Assembly: GCA_963999645.1 (NCBI GenBank)
Contig: CAXEUY010000010.1
Coordinates: 1 to 64,000 of the forward strand
Direction: 5' to 3'
Source: MedAcidi-G1 sp002294285
Lineage (GTDB): Bacteria; Actinomycetota; Acidimicrobiia; Acidimicrobiales; MedAcidi-G1
Length of the DNA: 64,000 bases
Below are positions 35,159 to 42,884 of this stretch, in pieces. The notes beneath the pieces are model-generated. The model did no database searches. It worked only from the letters and a program-made list of their open reading frames with translations, and had not been told where the DNA came from. Both the position numbers and the translations under genes were made by a program. Position 1 is the first letter of the stretch. Every line of letters begins with the position of its first letter.

Positions 35159-36409
35159 TACAAGAGGAGAAGCTGGCGGAGCTACCTCAGATATTTCTAT
35201 AGCCCCCTCAAGGGCCTCTATCGCATAATCAAAGCAGTCATTTTTATCACCATGAAGTTCAAGAACAGATTCTCCTGTTTTGACATGATCGCCTGGTTTA
35301 GCTAAACATACGACGCCAGCAGTTGGACTTACAGGATCTTCTTTTCTGGCTCGTCCAGCACCTAAGCGCCAAGCAGCAATGCCTACAGACCGGCAGTCCA
35401 ATTTGCTAAGAAATCCTGTTGCTGAGGCTTTTATTGTTTTTTTGAATTCCGCTACTGGTAGCCCTTTTGACAGGTCCCCTCCCTGAGCTAGAACCATTTT
35501 TTCAAAAATCTCTCTTGGTTTACCTGATGCAAGCATTTCGCTAGGATCCGCATCAACATGAGCTAGCTCTAACATCTCTTTTGCTAACGCTAAGGTAACT
35601 TCAATCAGGTCTTCAGGTCCGCCTCCTTCAAGGACTTCCAGTGATTCAGAAACTTCTAGTGCATTGCCCGCAGTTTTTCCAAGGACAGTTTCCATAGAAG
35701 TAATCAAGGCAACGGTTTTCATTCCTGAGTTCTCGCCTAGTTCAACCATAGTTTTAGCTAATTCTCGTGCATCGTTGAAATCAACCATGAAAGCGCCAGA
35801 TCCAGTTTTCACATCTAGTACAAGGGATTCAGTTCCTTCAGCAATCTTTTTCGAAATGATCGAACTGGCTATAAGTGGAATTGAATCAACCGTATGAGTT
35901 ACGTCCCTTAGTGCATAAAGACGTCTATCTGCAGGATTAATGTCTTCATTCGCAGCAGCAATAATTCCGCCAATTTCGCGAAGCTGTGTAAGCATTTGTT
36001 TTTCGCTTAGCGACGCGTTCCATCCTGTTATTGATTCCATTTTGTCCAAGGTTCCACCACCATGTCCAAGTCCACGGCCGGAAAGTTGTGGAACAGCTAA
36101 ACCGTAGCTGGCTATTAAAGGCACGAGAATAAGTGAAACTTTGTCACCAACACCGCCAGTTGAATGTTTATCAACAGTAAATTTACCCACACTGTCAAGA
36201 TCTAAAGTAACTCCCGAAGCGACCATTGCTTTTGTCCAGTTCGTTAGTTCATCAGTTTCCATGCCATTAAAGTAAATCGACATTGCTAGCGCGGCTGTTT
36301 GTTCGTCAGGTATATATCCACTTGAAAAATTACTAATAAACCAGTCGATTTGTTCTTTATCTAGAGTTCCGCCATTTCTTTTCGTCTGGATTATTTCTAT
36401 AACATCCAT
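35138..36409 (-). CDS. deoA: Thymidine/pyrimidine-nucleoside phosphorylase
   Basis: A 423-residue nucleoside phosphorylase II family enzyme, releasing thymine or uracil and (deoxy)ribose 1-phosphate. The signature region SGRGLGHGGGTLDKMESI and the phosphate-binding KHSTGGVGDKVS loop are intact, as is the C-terminal barrel-sandwich domain (GDHVKTGESVLELHGD). DeoA-type or Pdp-type cannot be separated by eye. It follows cdd with 2 bp between them. It feeds the mutase and DeoC of the facing operon. Confidence 0.9.
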   Translation of the reverse strand: MDVIEIIQTKRNGGTLDKEQIDWFISNFSSGYIPDEQTAALAMSIYFNGMETDELTNWTKAMVASGVTLDLDSVGKFTVDKHSTGGVGDKVSLILVPLIASYGLAVPQLSGRGLGHGGGTLDKMESITGWNASLSEKQMLTQLREIGGIIAAANEDINPADRRLYALRDVTHTVDSIPLIASSIISKKIAEGTESLVLDVKTGSGAFMVDFNDARELAKTMVELGENSGMKTVALITSMETVLGKTAGNALEVSESLEVLEGGGPEDLIEVTLALAKEMLELAHVDADPSEMLASGKPREIFEKMVLAQGGDLSKGLPVAEFKKTIKASATGFLSKLDCRSVGIAAWRLGAGRARKEDPVSPTAGVVCLAKPGDHVKTGESVLELHGDKNDCFDYAIEALEGAIEISEVAPPASPLVLDKIFV

Positions 36410-36411
36410 AA

Positions 36412-36825
36412 CTAGATAGTCCTGTCACGTTCATTTAGGTCTTCAACCGTAAAAGGATCTGCGAGAAGTTCGACAATGGATTTAGGACCTCCAGGCCCAT
36501 CGACAACTAATTCTCTCCCACCAGCTTCAATGAGCAGTTGGCGGCAACGCCCGCATGGTGCCAGAGCTTCTCCTTCAGGGTTGGAGGCGACTGCTGCAAC
36601 GAGTTTTCCAGCAGCTCTCCGATGCAAATCACTAACCATGCCACACTCAGCACAAAGAGTAAGTCCTATGGAAGCATTTTCGACATTGCAACCTGTAACT
36701 ATTTCACCAGTTTGAGTGATCCCAGCCGCTCCAACAGGAAAATTAGAATATGGAGCGTAGGCCATTTTCGCAGCTTCTTTTGCTGCTGCACGGAGCATTT
36801 CCCAGTCAATTTTGTCATTTTCCAT
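36412..36825 (-). CDS. cdd: Cytidine deaminase
   Basis: Zinc hydrolase converting (deoxy)cytidine to (deoxy)uridine, 137 aa, the homotetrameric form. The zinc site is C58-A-E60 with C91 and C94 (PCGRC). GCNVENASIG (46-54) is the substrate loop. AGGA precedes the ATG. It is first in a two-gene unit with deoA, so cytidine is deaminated and then phosphorolysed. Confidence 0.92.
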   Translation of the reverse strand: MENDKIDWEMLRAAAKEAAKMAYAPYSNFPVGAAGITQTGEIVTGCNVENASIGLTLCAECGMVSDLHRRAAGKLVAAVASNPEGEALAPCGRCRQLLIEAGGRELVVDGPGGPKSIVELLADPFTVEDLNERDRTI

Positions 36826-36880
36826 GAAAACATCCTGCCAGAATGATCACGATTTACATACACAGGGATATTTAAAGGCT

Positions 36881-37780
36881 TTAATTTCTAGTGAGGGTCA
36901 CTCCAAAATGTGATGTCGTTGCAGCAGCTATCAAGAAAACCCATACGCAACATGCTCCTAGAAGATGAGCAGTTACGACTGCACTAGAGCTGACTTCAGT
37001 GAAAACATGGACTGCTCCTAGCAAGACATTAACTCCATATGCAGTCGCAGCTATATGTATAAGAATTTTTTCGTCTTTTGGGCGTGATCGTTTTTTTGCT
37101 TTAGATATAAGAAAGAAGAGAAAAATTATTCCTAATCCTGCTACGAATCTATGAAGGTAGTGAACAAATGTGTAGTGATCCGACAAATCTGGTTTGAAGT
37201 CATTGTTAACAAGAGGCCAACCTGAAAAGTACCTGTTATGAACGTAAGCTCCAAGTAAGAGTATTGCGTACGACCCCAAAGCTCCTATTGCTAGCAGTCG
37301 ACTCCAGCCCTGGTTATCGATTGCTTTTGGATTTTCATTTTTATTCGTAGAAACAATCACTGTAATAATTGTCAGTAAAGCTATTACGACCATTGAGATT
37401 GCAAGATGTACTGCTACTAGATCTGATTCCAGATCCGATTTAACCACACTCCTACCAATTAACGCTTGGATAATTACTGCGAAAACTGCCGCGATCGATA
37501 AATTAAGAGCTATTCGATTATTCTGAATATTCCTTTTAATGCTTATTGCTGTAGACAAAATGAGGATTCCTACAATTGCAGCTACCCATCTATGAAGCCA
37601 TTCCACAATCATGTGGTATTCACCGCGAGGTAGAAGGCCCCAAAGTAGCCCGTTTTCACATAAGGGCCATCTGTCCGAACATCCGTAGCCACTTCCGCTA
37701 CCCCTTGTAAAACCCCCAATACCTATCAAAATAAAAGTTGCAAGAAGAGAAATTCTGGCGAGTTTATTTGTGGTATTCAC
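36881..37780 (-). CDS. ctaA: Heme A synthase (CtaA/Cox15)
   Basis: A 299-residue eight-helix membrane protein that oxidises heme O to heme A for cytochrome c oxidase. The heme-ligand histidines fall in EWLHRW (H63), AVHLAIS, HYLHRF and TAHLLGA. A Cys pair C34/C41 in the first periplasmic loop matches the Bacillus-type enzyme. The start is GTG at 37780. ctaB and the oxidase genes are not visible here. Its presence implies an aa3-type oxidase and aerobic respiration. Confidence 0.9.
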   Translation of the reverse strand: MNTTNKLARISLLATFILIGIGGFTRGSGSGYGCSDRWPLCENGLLWGLLPRGEYHMIVEWLHRWVAAIVGILILSTAISIKRNIQNNRIALNLSIAAVFAVIIQALIGRSVVKSDLESDLVAVHLAISMVVIALLTIITVIVSTNKNENPKAIDNQGWSRLLAIGALGSYAILLLGAYVHNRYFSGWPLVNNDFKPDLSDHYTFVHYLHRFVAGLGIIFLFFLISKAKKRSRPKDEKILIHIAATAYGVNVLLGAVHVFTEVSSSAVVTAHLLGACCVWVFLIAAATTSHFGVTLTRN

Positions 37781-37837
37781 ATTTTGAGGTTACGAGAAAC
37801 TTTGCTATTGGCAACCGTGATCTTTGACACGATGTTT

Positions 37838-39760
37838 TTAAGGTTCAATTATTGGCCAGAAAAGTGGAAAATCTGTGAGGGTTTCCCAGAAATTAAGAAA
37901 TTTTTCAACATTTCCTTCAATGTCTATTCTTTTCTCTTCAAGAGCTTGTGTGATTGAATATTCTGTTGAAATTAGTTCTTCTAGGACGTCTCGTGAGGAA
38001 ACGATTTCTAAATCTGTGGACCGAATTATTGGCCCGATTTTTGAATGCAGAGTGCCGTTTGACAGTTCGAGATATGCGTTTTCATTTGTATCTGAGAATG
38101 ACCAATTAATTGTCATAGGACTTAGTTTCACAGCAGCATTGCCATTTACTTTTACAGCAAGGAAATCGAAGATTTGACCCAAAGTCATTCCTTTTGCAAC
38201 TTCTAATCTTGGGCGTTGAAGTACGGGAACGTTTATACTTCCATTTCTCAATTCTTGGGCACCTGTCAGATATATGTCACGCCAAGGGCCAGACTCTGCC
38301 TGATAAGCAAGTTGCTCAAAGGCATCAGCCTGAAGTAATCGAACTGCTTCATTTTCAGGATTAGCGAAGACAGCATGTCTCAACACTTCAGCCACCCATT
38401 TGTAATCGCCTTCCTTAAAAGCTTTTTTTGCTTTTTCCAGAAGGTCTTCAATTCCGCCCATAAAATCGACATATCTTTTTCCAACTTCTACAGGTGTGTG
38501 GGGATCCAGACTAGATGGGTGACCATCGTAGAAACCTATGTATCTCTGGTAAACAGCTCTGACATTATGGCTGACAGTTCCGTAGTAACCGTGACACATA
38601 AAGTCATCCCAAAGTCCAGGAGGCAGAGTTACTTCTGCGGCAATCTCATTTGGCGTGTATCCAAGATTAGCTAGTCTCATTGCTTGGTCATGCAGCCATC
38701 TGTATAGATCCCTTTGTCTGGTCAAGTATCCTCTTACTGCATCTTTGCCCCAATGTGGCCAACCATGGCTGGCAAAAACCAAATTTGCTGAATCACCCCA
38801 CCTTTCGAGTGCTTCGTCTATGTACTTGCTCCACTGAAGTGAGTCCCTGACTAAAGCGCCTCTTAAGGTGAGGATGTTGTGCATAGTGCCAGAGCAGTTT
38901 TCAGCCATGCATAGCGCCTTGTATTCAGGGAAAAAGAAATGCATTTCAGCTGGTGCTTCAGATTCAGGGGTTAGTTGGAATTCAATTTTCACTCCGTCAA
39001 GAGTTAGTTCCTGACCAGTTTCAGTAATTTCAATTGTGGGAGGCACTAAAGCCGAAGATCCAGTGGGTATCCCTTTTCCTAATCCCTGATCAACGTGTCC
39101 TTGTTCACTCCAGGGTAAAAGCATTCCAAATTGATATGTGGCTCGTCTTCCCATCACCGGTGCTGCAATTACATTCTCTGCTACTGCTTCACGAAGAAAG
39201 CCTTCAGGTGCAACAATAGGAATGTTTTCTTCTTCAATGCGAGAACGTTCGAGCATTCCAAGTATTCCTCCATAATGATCGAGGTGGGAATGTGTATATA
39301 TAACAGCACTTATTTCACTAAATCCGAGATTTTCAGTAACTAACTCATAAGCGGCCGCAGCTGTTTCAGCGGTTGTTAAAGGGTCTATGACAATCCAACC
39401 TGTGTTTCCACGAATGAAAGTTGCATTGGATGTATCAAAACCACGAACTTGGTAAAAATCTTCACAAATTTCGTAAAGTCCGTGCTGGGCATTTAAGCCT
39501 GCTTGACGCCATAAAGATGGGTTTACAGTCTCAGGAGATTCTCCTTTTACAAAATTTGATTTTGATAGATCCCATGAGATTGGCTGCCAGGCATTTGGTT
39601 CATGTTTCTCGATAACGGGGTTCTCACGGGTGGCGATAAAACCTCTAGCAACATTAGCTGCATCGGTTCCATCATCGACAGGAAGGCTTTTTGCAAAATC
39701 TTTATTTTTACTTTTTGTGTATTTAGTTGCTTTTTTAGGCTGTCGAAGGCTGTCTTGCAT
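37838..39760 (-). CDS. Alkyl/aryl-sulfatase, metallo-beta-lactamase fold (SdsA-like)
   Basis: A 640-residue sulfatase that hydrolyses alkyl sulfates to alcohol and sulfate. The binuclear zinc motif is THSHLDH (H157, H159, D161, H162), with further ligands around MAENCSGTMHNI. The middle is the alkylsulfatase dimerisation domain (around residues 430-510) and the C-terminus is SCP2-like (about 520-635). SdsA1 of Pseudomonas is secreted, but this protein starts with a hydrophilic Lys-rich stretch and shows no signal peptide. It lies 21 bp downstream of an acyl-CoA dehydrogenase, which could help process the freed chain. Confidence 0.87.
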   Translation of the reverse strand: MQDSLRQPKKATKYTKSKNKDFAKSLPVDDGTDAANVARGFIATRENPVIEKHEPNAWQPISWDLSKSNFVKGESPETVNPSLWRQAGLNAQHGLYEICEDFYQVRGFDTSNATFIRGNTGWIVIDPLTTAETAAAAYELVTENLGFSEISAVIYTHSHLDHYGGILGMLERSRIEEENIPIVAPEGFLREAVAENVIAAPVMGRRATYQFGMLLPWSEQGHVDQGLGKGIPTGSSALVPPTIEITETGQELTLDGVKIEFQLTPESEAPAEMHFFFPEYKALCMAENCSGTMHNILTLRGALVRDSLQWSKYIDEALERWGDSANLVFASHGWPHWGKDAVRGYLTRQRDLYRWLHDQAMRLANLGYTPNEIAAEVTLPPGLWDDFMCHGYYGTVSHNVRAVYQRYIGFYDGHPSSLDPHTPVEVGKRYVDFMGGIEDLLEKAKKAFKEGDYKWVAEVLRHAVFANPENEAVRLLQADAFEQLAYQAESGPWRDIYLTGAQELRNGSINVPVLQRPRLEVAKGMTLGQIFDFLAVKVNGNAAVKLSPMTINWSFSDTNENAYLELSNGTLHSKIGPIIRSTDLEIVSSRDVLEELISTEYSITQALEEKRIDIEGNVEKFLNFWETLTDFPLFWPIIEP

Positions 39761-39781
39761 AATCTGATTCTGCTTTGGTTG

Positions 39782-41086
39782 TTACTCAATGGGCTTGTAG
39801 ACGCTTTGCTCGATTTCTTCATCGCTGTATCGAGCCAGTTCAAATCTTCCAACCACAAAATGGTGAACCTCGTCAGGGCCATCGGCAAGTCGAAGGGTTC
39901 TTTGCCCTGTATACATACCAGCTAAAGGAGTCCATTGAGAAATGCCAGTAGCACCATGAATTTGAATTGCTTCATCAATAATTTTGCATACTTTTTCTGG
40001 AACCATTGCCTTAACAGCGCTAACCCAAATACGAGCTTCTGCATTACCCATGGTGTCCATTGCTTTGGCGGCTCTTAATACCATCAGACGACAGGCTTCA
40101 ATCTCAATTCTTGCACGTGAGATCAGTTCGACATTCTTTCCTAATTGGGCAATTTTTTTACCAAATGCTTCTCTTGACAATCCTCTTTTAGCCATCAGCT
40201 CTAAAGCTTTTTCTGCAGCGCCAATTGATCTCATACAATGATGTATTCGACCAGGACCTAGTCTCAATTGGGAGATTTCAAATCCTCGTCCCTCGCCTAG
40301 CAAAATATTTTCTTTTGGTACCCTCACATTGTCTAGGTGAATATGCATATGACCGTGAGGAGCGTCGTCTTGCCCAAAAACATGCATTGGTCCAAGGATG
40401 TTTACACCCGGTGTATCCATAGGAACGAGAATCTGTGATTGACGTCGGTGGGGGGGGCCGTCTGGATTTGTTTGGACCATACAAATCATTATTTTGCAAC
40501 GAGGATCACCTGCTCCAGAAATGTAGTATTTCTCGCCATTTATTACCCACTCGTCACCATCTAGAACAGCTTGAGTTGCAATATTTTTTGCATCGGATGA
40601 AGCAAGACCAGGTTCAGTCATGCCGAAACATGATCTAATTTCGCCGTTGAGTAATGGAGTTAACCATTTTTCTTTTTGTTCTGGTGTACCAACTCGTTCA
40701 AGCACTTCCATATTCCCTGTGTCTGGGGCACTGCAATTTAGAGATTCAGAAGCTAAAGGGTTTCTTCCTAGTTCAGCTGCTATGTACGCATAATCTAAAT
40801 TGGAAAGACCTTGCCCTGTTTCGTCATCTGGCAAGAAAAAATTCCACAATCCATTGGAACGAGCTTTTTCTTTAACACTTTCTAAAAGTTCCAATTGTTC
40901 TTTTGTATAAGACCAACGGTCTTCTCTATCTTCTCCGAGTTCATAAAACTTTTCGGTAATGGGTTCTACTTCTTCGGAAATGAATTTCTTAACTGCATCG
41001 TAAAGAGGTCGAGCAGTATCAGACATTGCAAGATTTAAAGAATCATCACTGGGATCGTCTACGTGCATACCTGAACCAATAGCCAT
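39782..41086 (-). CDS. Acyl-CoA dehydrogenase family protein
   Basis: A 434-residue FAD flavoenzyme. It has the helical N-domain, the CFGMTEPGLASSDA FAD/substrate loop (about residues 147-160) and the C-terminal block IQIHGATGISQWTPLA, close to the ACAD10/11-type and long-chain subgroup. It introduces the alpha-beta double bond in acyl-CoA, and the chain-length preference is not visible. It heads a unit with the alkylsulfatase. The antitoxin operator lies beyond its start. Confidence 0.85.
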   Translation of the reverse strand: MAIGSGMHVDDPSDDSLNLAMSDTARPLYDAVKKFISEEVEPITEKFYELGEDREDRWSYTKEQLELLESVKEKARSNGLWNFFLPDDETGQGLSNLDYAYIAAELGRNPLASESLNCSAPDTGNMEVLERVGTPEQKEKWLTPLLNGEIRSCFGMTEPGLASSDAKNIATQAVLDGDEWVINGEKYYISGAGDPRCKIMICMVQTNPDGPPHRRQSQILVPMDTPGVNILGPMHVFGQDDAPHGHMHIHLDNVRVPKENILLGEGRGFEISQLRLGPGRIHHCMRSIGAAEKALELMAKRGLSREAFGKKIAQLGKNVELISRARIEIEACRLMVLRAAKAMDTMGNAEARIWVSAVKAMVPEKVCKIIDEAIQIHGATGISQWTPLAGMYTGQRTLRLADGPDEVHHFVVGRFELARYSDEEIEQSVYKPIE

Positions 41087-41187
41087 TTTTTTCCTTTTCT
41101 CAAGACTTAGATGTTTTAGGAGTCGTTGGAATGTCTAGCAGAAGTTAAAGACTTTTGCGATTTCAAAGCAAACTTTAAATCCATAAA

Positions 41188-41222
41188 TATAAGTGTAACA
41201 CAGGTTATGTGTTACACTTATA
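41188..41222. promoter_or_regulatory. Perfect 15-bp inverted repeat, operator of toxin-antitoxin pair
   Basis: TATAAGTGTAACACA and its exact reverse complement are separated by 5 bp (GGTTA) and end 1 bp before the antitoxin ATG. Such long perfect symmetry immediately upstream of a ribbon-helix-helix antitoxin is what autoregulatory VapB-type operators look like. Half-sites of GTGTAAC type can be read in each arm. Confidence 0.7.
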
Positions 41223-41223
41223 C

Positions 41224-41412
41224 ATGGCTAATCTTACGCTAGCAATAGATGACGACCTACTTAGAAGGGCGAGAGTAAGAGCTGCCGAACAGGGAACATC
41301 CGTAAATGCAGTAGTAAGGGAGTTGATTGAGGGTTATTCCTCATCAGATAGAGCAGAAAATGCTCGTAAAAGGCTCGTTGCTCTTTCAATTACCTCTGCT
41401 TCTTCCTCATAA
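41224..41412 (+). CDS. VapB-like ribbon-helix-helix antitoxin
   Basis: A 62-residue protein beginning MANLTLAIDDDLLRRARVRA: the beta-strand and first helix of an RHH DNA-binding domain, followed by GTSVNAVVRELIEGY, the second helix. The acidic/Ser-rich tail would be the toxin-binding part. ATG at 41224 is chosen because an upstream ATG at 41209 lies within the operator palindrome. It is 18 bp upstream of a PIN-domain gene, giving the standard antitoxin-toxin order. It should bind the palindrome just upstream and repress its own operon. Confidence 0.8.
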   Translation: MANLTLAIDDDLLRRARVRAAEQGTSVNAVVRELIEGYSSSDRAENARKRLVALSITSASSS

Positions 41413-41430
41413 TTTTGTAGAGGTAAAAAT

Positions 41431-41877
41431 ATGACTAAAAGAATTTTTATCGATGATTCAATTCTGTGCAAACTTTTTGATGATAATTCACCTGTCGAGC
41501 AGGCTGCAGCTCGAAATCTGATAGGTGATGTTGAAAACTCGACCATAGTTACTTCCGCTTTATCATTAGCAAATTTCTACGAAGAAGTAACTATTAGATT
41601 TACTCGAAGTCTAGAACCCGTAACTGCTAAATTAGCTGTCAATGACCTGACAGAGTTGACGGTTGTTCAACTTGACTCTGATCTAGTACTTGCAGCAACA
41701 GAAATTCAAACCAGTTTTGGTGTATCAATGTCAGAGGCTATAACAGTTGAAGCTGCATTAACTTCTGGATGCGATTTCATCGTGACAGAAGTCTTTGAGA
41801 AAAAAGACAGTGTTAAAGGGATACAGATAGAAAGACTAAAAAATATGATAACCGCTGGGGAGAGTACGAATGATTGA
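41431..41877 (+). CDS. VapC-like PIN-domain ribonuclease toxin
   Basis: A 148-residue PIN-fold protein. The first acidic residue is in FIDDS (D8/D9), the second in NFYEE (about residue 51), and the third position reads SMSEAI, where VapC toxins normally have Asp, so Glu stands in. The GCDFIVTE block at about 110-117 keeps only part of the usual last acidic motif. It probably still folds as a PIN nuclease, but activity is uncertain. The downstream hydrolase gene starts 8 bp before its stop, so it is linked to non-toxin genes. Confidence 0.75.
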   Translation: MTKRIFIDDSILCKLFDDNSPVEQAAARNLIGDVENSTIVTSALSLANFYEEVTIRFTRSLEPVTAKLAVNDLTELTVVQLDSDLVLAATEIQTSFGVSMSEAITVEAALTSGCDFIVTEVFEKKDSVKGIQIERLKNMITAGESTND

Positions 41878-42859
41878 AATTCAAGGGTTAAAAGAATATG
41901 AGATCGATGTCAGAGGAGTCAACATTCATGTCGCTGAAGCAGGAGAAGGGCCTATGGTTCTTTTCATTCATGGTTTTCCGGAATCCTGGTATTCCTGGCG
42001 ACATCAGTTATCCGCTGTATCTTTAGCCGGTTATAGGGCAGTGGCGATTGATGTTCGTGGATACGGTCAATCTTTTGCCCCAGAAGCTATTGATGAGTAC
42101 CGCTTAATTCACCTTGCCGGAGACTGTGTGGGGGTTGTGCAAACTTTAGGTGAAGAGAGTTCGTTAATTGTCGGTCACGATTGGGGCTCTCCAATAGCTT
42201 CAGCTGCCGCATGTTTTAGGCCAGACATTTTTAAAGGAGTTGCTTTAATTTCCGTTCCATATACCCCACGTGGAGATAGCAAACCTTCAGACTTTTTTAA
42301 GTTACTTGGTGGCGAAGAAGAGTTTTACATCGAATATTTTCAGGAACCCGGAAGAGCTGAAGCAGAGATAGCTGAAAATCCCGCTGAATGGCTTGAAGGT
42401 TTTTATTTCACCGCTTCTGGGGACGCTCCTCCTCTTCTAGAAAATGAGATCGGAATGGGATTTATATCTCCTGGAGGGAAATTGAGAGACCGTTTGAAAT
42501 TACCTAAGAGTCCCCTTCCGTGGCTTTCAAAAGAAGATTTGGATTTTTATGTAAAACAATTTGAAAAATCAGGTTTTACCGGGCCGCTAAATCGTTATAG
42601 ATGTGTTGATCTTGACTGGAGTGATCTACGAGTCCATCATGAATCACCATTAACCCAACCGTCGATTTATATAGGCGGTGAGAAGGATGGGCCGACGATT
42701 CTGGGGGGAGGAAGCATCGCTAGGTTCCCTGAAACCCTTCCAAATCTTGTCAATTCAGTAGTTTTGCCAAATGTTGGACATTGGATTCAACAAGAGGATC
42801 CTGACTCGACTAACTCTTTATTATTAGATTTTTTTGACACTTTTAGTTTTGGAAAGTGA
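41870..42859 (+). CDS. Epoxide-hydrolase-like alpha/beta hydrolase
   Basis: A 329-residue alpha/beta hydrolase. The oxyanion-hole motif is HGFPESW (34-40), the nucleophile is D104 in GHDWGS, and the C-terminal His is in NVGHWIQQEDP. An Asp nucleophile together with HGFPESW is typical of soluble epoxide hydrolases (haloacetate dehalogenases being the alternative). It overlaps the PIN toxin stop by 8 bp, so it may share the toxin operon transcript. Substrate unknown. Confidence 0.85.
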   Translation: MIEIQGLKEYEIDVRGVNIHVAEAGEGPMVLFIHGFPESWYSWRHQLSAVSLAGYRAVAIDVRGYGQSFAPEAIDEYRLIHLAGDCVGVVQTLGEESSLIVGHDWGSPIASAAACFRPDIFKGVALISVPYTPRGDSKPSDFFKLLGGEEEFYIEYFQEPGRAEAEIAENPAEWLEGFYFTASGDAPPLLENEIGMGFISPGGKLRDRLKLPKSPLPWLSKEDLDFYVKQFEKSGFTGPLNRYRCVDLDWSDLRVHHESPLTQPSIYIGGEKDGPTILGGGSIARFPETLPNLVNSVVLPNVGHWIQQEDPDSTNSLLLDFFDTFSFGK

Positions 42860-42884
42860 AACAGATGGCGTCTAAGGTTTTTTT

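Noticed and set aside
41209..41223. Upstream ATG of the antitoxin at 41209
   Set aside because: It lies inside the palindrome and adds residues before the canonical RHH beta-strand.
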